Below, in pieces: positions 58,145 to 64,000 of a stretch of 64,000 nt of DNA. Made by a program: the position numbers and the translations under genes. The stretch is from Megaleporinus macrocephalus. Lineage: Eukaryota; Chordata; Actinopteri; Characiformes; Anostomidae. Below the pieces are notes generated by a model that did no database searches, was not told where the DNA came from, and saw only the letters and a program-made list of their open reading frames with translations. Location of the stretch: NCBI GenBank assembly GCA_021613375.1, contig CM038715.1:4460378-4524377 (forward strand), given 5' to 3'. How positions within the stretch are numbered: the stretch's first letter is position 1; each line of letters begins with the position of its first letter.

Positions 58145-59398
58145 TGTCTAGTTCACACGAGGGGTGTGCCATATCGTATTGTACACAATAATATCACCAA
58201 CATTTTTGAATATGGTGAACGATATTATACCCTGAAATATCGTGCCATATCACCCATCACTAATAATCACATCAGGTACTACTTTTACTGTTTTTAGCAA
58301 AAGAAAAATTCACACTTTTCTCATTTCCCATCATATATCTACTAGAAACAGATTTTATCTGTCCAGTATCATTCACTTTACTTCAGTCCTGGATATATGG
58401 AGATATTTGGAGTGCATTATTTAGTATCGTGACATTCTCAGTTAGGGGTGTGCCATATCATATCGTATGCAATAATAAAATTTAATTTTCATTTTGTTGC
58501 AGTAGTGTATTCTTGAAAAAAAATTTTTTATTCAATGTTTTGTCATATCGCAGAGAGTATCGTTATCACAAAAATACCATGAAATATCGTGATATTATTG
58601 TAGGGCCATATCGTCCACCCCTAGTTCACACTACACGATTTCAGTCTGGTTTTTCAGTCGCCGACTGTTTTTTTGTAGATTGCCGACAAAAACCTCTGCT
58701 TGGAGGCAAATCGGCGACCACTCTGCACTCGCTCAGTCGTGTAGTGTGAACTGCCGAAAGACGTTCGCCGACCTGTCGCTAGGTGCTCACCAAATAATCT
58801 TAGACGTCCGGCAAACATCTAGCATGTTTAATATCTAGGCCAGTCGGCGACTGTGAGTAGCAGCGTCTAGCTACAGCCAATGTGATCACGTAGAGAAAGA
58901 ACCACACCACCATTCACGCAATCTCTCTGCAGCGGCGGGCGACACATACATTTTCATTAAAATATTAAATATTTACCTCCAGCTCTCTTTGCAGAACCCC
59001 CTGCTGGCCCCAGGCCTTTATCCATCTTCAGAACTTTTCTTCTTTATTGCAGATCAGCGCGGTGACAACTCGTACTGCTGGTCTGTTTATGTTCATTTTG
59101 GAAATAGTGTATGTTCTACGTGGTGTCGCTAGCTCTCACAGGCGTTTAGGTTTTGTGTGTTCTCGTGAGGAAAACGTGTTTTTGGACCGAAGTCAGATGA
59201 GTCGGCGATTCTCCAGAGTGAAAATCATGTAATTCGTGACCTTGTGTCGCTGATCAGTCATGTAGTGTGAAAGACTCACGATTACAGCACAACCAGTCAT
59301 GTAGTGTGAAAGACTCATGATTACAGCACAACCAGTCATGTAGTGTGAACGGTACAAAGACCTGACGAGTCAAACAGTCGTGTAGTGTGAACCAGGCA
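58145..59398. mobile_element. Harbinger-like element with TTA duplication, interrupted by a nested element
   Basis: Left end TGTCTAGTTCACAC continues after the nested insertion as TACACGATTTCAG. The right end, reverse-complemented, is TGCCTGGTTCACACTACACG. TTA flanks it (58142-58144 and 59399-59401). The interior has three tandem copies of a unit containing 'agtcatgtagtgtgaa' and 'gattacagcacaacc' at about 59255-59350. No transposase. Confidence 0.75.
58159..58623. mobile_element. Nested hAT-like MITE inside the left terminal repeat of 58145-59398
   Basis: Flanked by GTTCACAC at 58151-58158 and 58624-58631, a perfect 8-bp duplication of the host element's terminal sequence. Ends GAGGGGTGTGCCATATCG and, reverse-complemented, TAGGGGTGGACGATATGGCC. 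An internal copy of the end motif (58444 'aggggtgtgccatatc') suggests an internal duplication. Confidence 0.8.
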
Positions 59399-59698
59399 TT
59401 AACTGTATTTATTATGCTCCGTCATAACAAACTATATAAACTGGCAATCCATCCAACTGCTCTATATATATTATAATGTTTTTTTTACTGTGATTTTACC
59501 AAATTATTACCATAGTATTACTTACCGTATGCTTTTCTGTCCATATTGTGGAAATTGAAAATCAATATTAGTATCTATATATATCAATATTAATATCAGT
59601 ATTTAAATCAATCATGCTTCGTTATAAAGAGAGCATAGTTAGTCATGTTTAATTGGATTTAGTATAGTATGTGAGCTGTCACCGTGACAAGAGTCTTA

Positions 59699-60168
59699 GG
59701 GCGTACTCATACTAGGCTCTGTGATCTTCGGTTATCTGCCTTCGGTTATCACACTTCGTTTGACTAGTGTGATCGCTCCGAACTGTGCCCGGGCCCGGCC
59801 CAGTTAACCGTGCCCGGGCCCGCTTGAAGAGGTGGGCCAGGGCACGATTAGCTTGGACTCGGGCTCGGTTTGCTTCTAGTGTGAGCGCTATCCGTGCCCG
59901 GGCCCACTTGGAGCCTCGTGTGATTGGTTCATTTTGCTGGACCTCAAACATGACGTCAATGATGCGACGCTCGTGTTAAACAATCATGTACTCCATCGTG
60001 TTGTGCGAACGCTTCTCTCACAAAAACAAGTCCCGTTGTGATGACGTAAGCGTGCTCGGGCGTGGATTGATAAAGGCAGTGTGAGTGCAGGCCAGTGGGG
60101 GAGTGGGGAGAGGGGATAACCGGGCCCCAGCACGGAACAAGCAAACCGGGCCTAGTGTGAGTACGCTC
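59699..60168. mobile_element. 470-bp Harbinger-like MITE with TTA duplication
   Basis: Ends GGGCGTACTCATACTAGGC and, reverse-complemented, GAGCGTACTCACACTAGGCC. TTA is at 59696-59698 and 60169-60171. The interior is rich in 'gtgcccgggcc' palindromes, which give spurious Arg/Ala-rich frames. Confidence 0.82.
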
Positions 60169-60239
60169 TTAGTGTGCTGCTACCAGCTGTGGCTGAATTG
60201 TGTCTGTGTTACAGTATTGTGATACAGAGGTGACTCTAC

Positions 60240-60790
60240 GCTATCATTTGAATCTCACATCAAAAATACATGTAGGGCACCCTTCCACCACCTTCAAAGG
60301 CTAGGGTTCGCCCCTTCCTTTCTATTACTGCTGCTGAGACCATAATCCATAGTTTTGTTACATCCAGACTCGACTACTGCAACTCTCTGTTGTATGGGCT
60401 CCCTGCTCGGGCAGAGTTCTGCTGAGAGGGTGCTGACCCATAAAAGATCTTGGGAGCATATTACCCCGGCCCTATATCACCTTCACTGGCTCCCAGTGCA
60501 GTATCGTATCCAGTACAAATAGCTTGTGTTGGTTTTTAAATCCCTGCATGACCTCGCTCCTTCCTATTTAAGTAGTCTACTCCAGTCATACTCTCCAGTG
60601 CGTACTCCTCAATCTTCAAGCCAACACTTGCTTGTGGTTCCCCTCTTTAAGTTAAGCACCACTGGAAAAAGAGCATGTGTGGTGGGTCCAGTGCTGTGGA
60701 ATAGGCTTCCTGATGAACTGCGAGCTTGTTGTTGTTGTTGTTGTTTTTAATACTAGACTTAAAACTCGTCTTTTTAAACTAGCATATTGA
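60240..60790 (+). pseudogene. LINE (L2-like) ORF2 C-terminal relic
   Basis: Conceptual translation in broken frames shows the C-terminal signature of fish LINE reverse-transcriptase ORFs: a 'HLHWLPV' block, then 'VFKSLHDLAPSYLSSLL' and 'LWNRLPDELRA' (60526-60750). Stops and frameshifts occur upstream, the catalytic RT motifs are outside the fragment, and a (TTG)n expansion replaces the end. Family level (L2 or Rex-like) is from recalled motifs. Confidence 0.8.
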
Positions 60791-60811
60791 TAAGATGATT
60801 TTATGTTTCAC

Positions 60812-60814
<3 letters not shown>

Positions 60815-60862
<48 letters not shown>
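60815..60862. repeat. (TTA)n microsatellite
   Basis: About 15 trinucleotide units following the LINE relic. Confidence 0.95.
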
Positions 60863-60865
<3 letters not shown>

Positions 60866-60931
60866 ATATTTTTTTAATATAAGTTTCAATTTATTTCTTT
60901 TTACTCTTGTACTTTAAGTTTATCTAGAATC

Positions 60932-62066
60932 GTCCACTAGTCAGTAGGTACTAGATTCGAGAGTTTTAGATGAGTTTTAGTAGCCACATAAGCTCAGATG
61001 TACTACGTCCACCATATTACGCAAGACGTCAGACCACCACCGTAAAAGTCCTGCTATTCATTAAAAGCTCGTTTACTGACAGATTTACGCTTTTAGTGAC
61101 TCTGATCTGTGTTTTTATCTGATTATGTATCAGACGGTGTGGAGCTGTAGATCAGAGAAGATGAAACGGGAAGAATGTAATCATTGTTTATCTCAGCAGT
61201 AGCTCTAACTTCTGTAGCGGCAGTTCACTAGCAGTAGCTACGTACACACAGCCGACGTTCAGCTTTACACCGTTTATTTACTCCACTTTGAATTCATCCA
61301 CAGCTCCAGGTGAATCATGGGATACACAGTGTGCTGTGTTCACCTACATAAAAATAGCTGCTGATTCAGGAGGTCGTCCGGGAACCGTTCACCTACTACT
61401 CAATACCTACTGAGTATTCAGACATACTAGCCGCGCTCGCCTACTGATTTACTACTGAGTATTCAGACATACTAGCCGCTCGCCTACTGATTTACTACTG
61501 AGTATTCAGACATACTAGCCACACTCACCTACTGATTTACTACTGAGTATTCAGATATACTAGCCGCGCTCACCTACTGATTTACTACTGAGTATTCAGA
61601 CATACTAGCCGCGCTCACCTACTGATTTCACTACTGAGTATTCAGACATACTAGCCGCGCTCGCCTACTGATTTACTACTGAGTATTCAGACATACTAGC
61701 CACACTCACCTGCTGATTTACTACTGAGTATTCAGACATACTAGCCACGCTCACCTACTGATTTACTACTGAGTATTCAGACATACAAGCCGCGCTCACC
61801 TACTGATTTACTACTGAGTATTCAGACATACTAGCTACGCTCGCCTACTGATTTACTACTGAGTATTCAGACATACTAGCCACGCTCGCCTACTGATTTA
61901 CTACTGAGTATTCAGACATACTAGCCGCACTCACCTACTGATTTACTACTGAGTATTCAGACATACTAGCCACGCTCGCCTACTGATTTACTACTGAGTA
62001 TTCAGACATACTAGCCACGCTCGCCTACTGATTTACTACTGAGTATTCAGACAAGTAGGTGATTTC
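60932..62066. mobile_element. 45-bp-minisatellite element, copy 2 (ends degraded)
   Basis: The left unique part (ctagtcagtaggtactagat, then acgtccaccatattac) and the array match 12467-13808, with about 14 units of the same 45-bp repeat from 61400 to 62056. Both terminal AGGTGCGTCC sequences are lost or truncated. Confidence 0.85.
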
Positions 62067-64000
62067 TCCATTTATTGTGCAGCGCTTTTCAAACAAAATG
62101 TTGTTGTTATTATTATTTATTTTTTTTATTATTATTATTATTTTATTTTTTTTATTACATACTGTATATGTATGTAATACATGGATATGGCCAAAATATA
62201 ATCACGATTTTTTTTTCAGGATCACAATAACGATTTTTTCACAATTCTTTTTTTTATGTAAATTTTTTGGTACAACTAAACTAATCTCTAAATTTTTAAA
62301 CAAAGCTAATTTTGGCTAAACCAACTTTTTGAACAGATTTTAATCTAAAGAAAATGCCAAGACAATAAAATAGTTAAATAAAAAAGTAAGTATTACTATT
62401 AATATTAAACACAGTCATTAACAGGATTGAATAATTAAGTTAAAGCACCACGTAGCACAACTGCTATAACTTCTTGAAGTTCAATGTGATTCAGAACTAA
62501 ACTCTCATATGGAGTGCCTCTCTCTGCCCGTGTTAGCGTTGGTTGTTTTGGTCTGACTGTAGCATTAGCCTCTGCTAGCTGCGGTGTAGCTACTTCTTTG
62601 GCTACTTGAGTTTCAGCGTATTGTTTGGGATGTCGCCGTGGTGGTTGAAAAGGTTTGTCGTGTTATCATCCACTGTAAGAACCACCTCTGTGCAAACTTT
62701 GCAGATCACAGTTGTTTGAGTCACGTAGGCTTGGAAAAAAAACGAACCAGGTCCATATTACTGACATCGACTTTTTTTTTTTTGGAGACTAACTCCAGCT
62801 GTGTGTTCGTTCATGGCTCGCTGGTGAAAAGGTGGCTGGGTACGTAAGCGAAGATGTTCCAGTGTGCTGTGATTGGTTTATCTGCGTGCCACTGGGGTCT
62901 TTGAAAGGGAACTAGCATATGGTGTGCTTTGACTGAGCCCAGAACTGCTGTAGTGGATAGAATCTGCTTAATGATCCAGCGATTGTTCTGTGAGGGCGTA
63001 TCGTAGACACATTGTAATCCTTCATGATCTATTATCGTCACTTCGCACACTCCTGATTCGTAGTTTGTATGATGTTGCCTTTAATGTAACATCACTGGTC
63101 TTTAAGTATTATATTTTATATAATATAACACCTATGGGGTAACAGTTTTCCAGTAGTTTCAGCATAATAGTCTACTTTAAGATGCTTATTTTAAAGGGAA
63201 CACTTGTAAGCCTTAATATGGTGTAATGACTCTAAATTGTTAAGACATGTTGTAAAAAAATCACAAAAGTATCAGATTTATTTATAATTTAAATTTTTTT
63301 CCTAAATATATAACATATGGACACAGCCATTATTTCTGACGCGCAATGCCTGCTGGGAAGATGTTTCAGGTCTGAACTGGACTGTGGTGTGAAGGAGTGA
63401 ATGTTAGTTACTAACCTAGCTTAAAGAAAACCATGTACATTGTGTTGTTGATGTTGTTTCAGTGAAAGGCAGTGTGAAGACTGATATTAGTCTAAACAGC
63501 TTCACAAACATAAACAAGGAGAATAGTTAGTGAAGCAGCGTGTGGACCAACACAGCTACCCAAAGACCCCTGCTCTGCTCTCCTCAGTAGACCACCACTG
63601 GTGAGAGACTTGACGGAGGCTGTTGGTTTTAAGCGTAGACTAAAACACAATGCAGTGCCACAGTTTCCCCACACAGGAAGTCCAAAAGCTCCAGATTATG
63701 GAGAACCACGAGAAGAACTGTGAACGTGAACATGCGCTGGATTCTCTCCTGAGAACGTTTAGCGTTAGCGTCAGCTGCTTCACCTCTTTTGTGGATCCTA
63801 AAGGTGAAAGTACAGTCTTAGTAGTGAACATACTAGTTCACTAATAAAGGAGTGTGAAGCTCAGAGACACTCCCGTTCAGTGTATCTAGCTGTTTACTGA
63901 GAGTGAATGTTTCCTGCTAGAAAGCGTAGCTCCTTTAACAGACACTCTCCTTCTCCGTCAACACCAACACACAGCTTCACAACAACTCCAGCACTGTGTC
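62067..64000. other. Stretch to the window end without recognised gene
   Basis: AT-rich. 62180-62260 resembles the 'aatcacgattttttt' part of common fish repeats. Short frames have no recognisable product. Confidence 0.45.

Noticed and set aside
59712..59951. Arg/Ala/Gly-rich frames
   Set aside because: They derive from 'gtgcccgggcc' palindromes in a 470-bp MITE.

Overview
This is a vertebrate nuclear window, almost certainly from a teleost fish. It has long introns with GT-AG splice sites, no operons, very dense DNA-transposon remnants, abundant (CA), (TA), (ATCT) and (GA/CT) microsatellites, and several repeat families commonly seen in fish genomes. Nothing resembles a prokaryotic system, CRISPR array or virus.

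The one gene I can assign firmly is ldb3 (ZASP/Cypher, a Z-disc PDZ-ZM protein) on the + strand, from the ATG at 21258 to a stop at 42190. I reconstructed ten coding exons from sequence, and every junction keeps the reading frame: 21258-21353, 29707-29858, 33546-33621, 34164-34495 (the equivalent of the mammalian 'cardiac' exon 4), 38670-38692 (a 23-nt microexon), 39480-39680 (the equivalent of the 'skeletal' ZM exon), 41107-41139 (a 33-nt cassette), 41635-41801, 41933-41969 and 42094-42190 (terminal exon of the short, LIM-less isoform). Exon phases force exon 4 and exons 5-6 to be mutually exclusive. Predicted short isoforms are 318 aa (exon 4 form), 293 aa (exons 5-6-7) and 282 aa (exons 5-6). 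A TATA-like CArG box (CCATATAAGG) lies about 440 bp upstream of the ATG.

I find no LIM-domain exons between 42.2 kb and the window end. Instead a CpG-rich, promoter-like block with a good splice donor (about 45.6-46.06 kb) and a strong candidate exon (51600-51707) suggest that another + strand gene begins 3.6 kb after the ldb3 stop. By mammalian synteny (LDB3 followed by BMPR1A) this could be the bmpr1a leader, but the sequence itself does not prove it.

The flanks (1-20.6 kb and 46-64 kb) and the introns are largely repeats. Several elements can be delimited exactly by target-site duplications. Harbinger-like elements with TTA duplications lie at 560-1758, 58145-59398 and 59699-60168. hAT-like elements with 8-bp duplications lie at 4867-5515, 36666-38246, 50122-50937, 53971-54830 and 58159-58623. 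Elements bounded by TA lie at 16576-18076 and 19511-20019. There are also a Tc1 transposase relic (8150-8830) and LINE relics (50950-51310, 60240-60790).

The most distinctive theme is that several unrelated repeat families carry a private, expanded internal minisatellite: 45-bp, 18-bp, 36-bp and 20-bp units. The second is a 255-bp foldback at 50037-50291, in which a transposon end has been duplicated in inverted orientation together with neighbouring host DNA.
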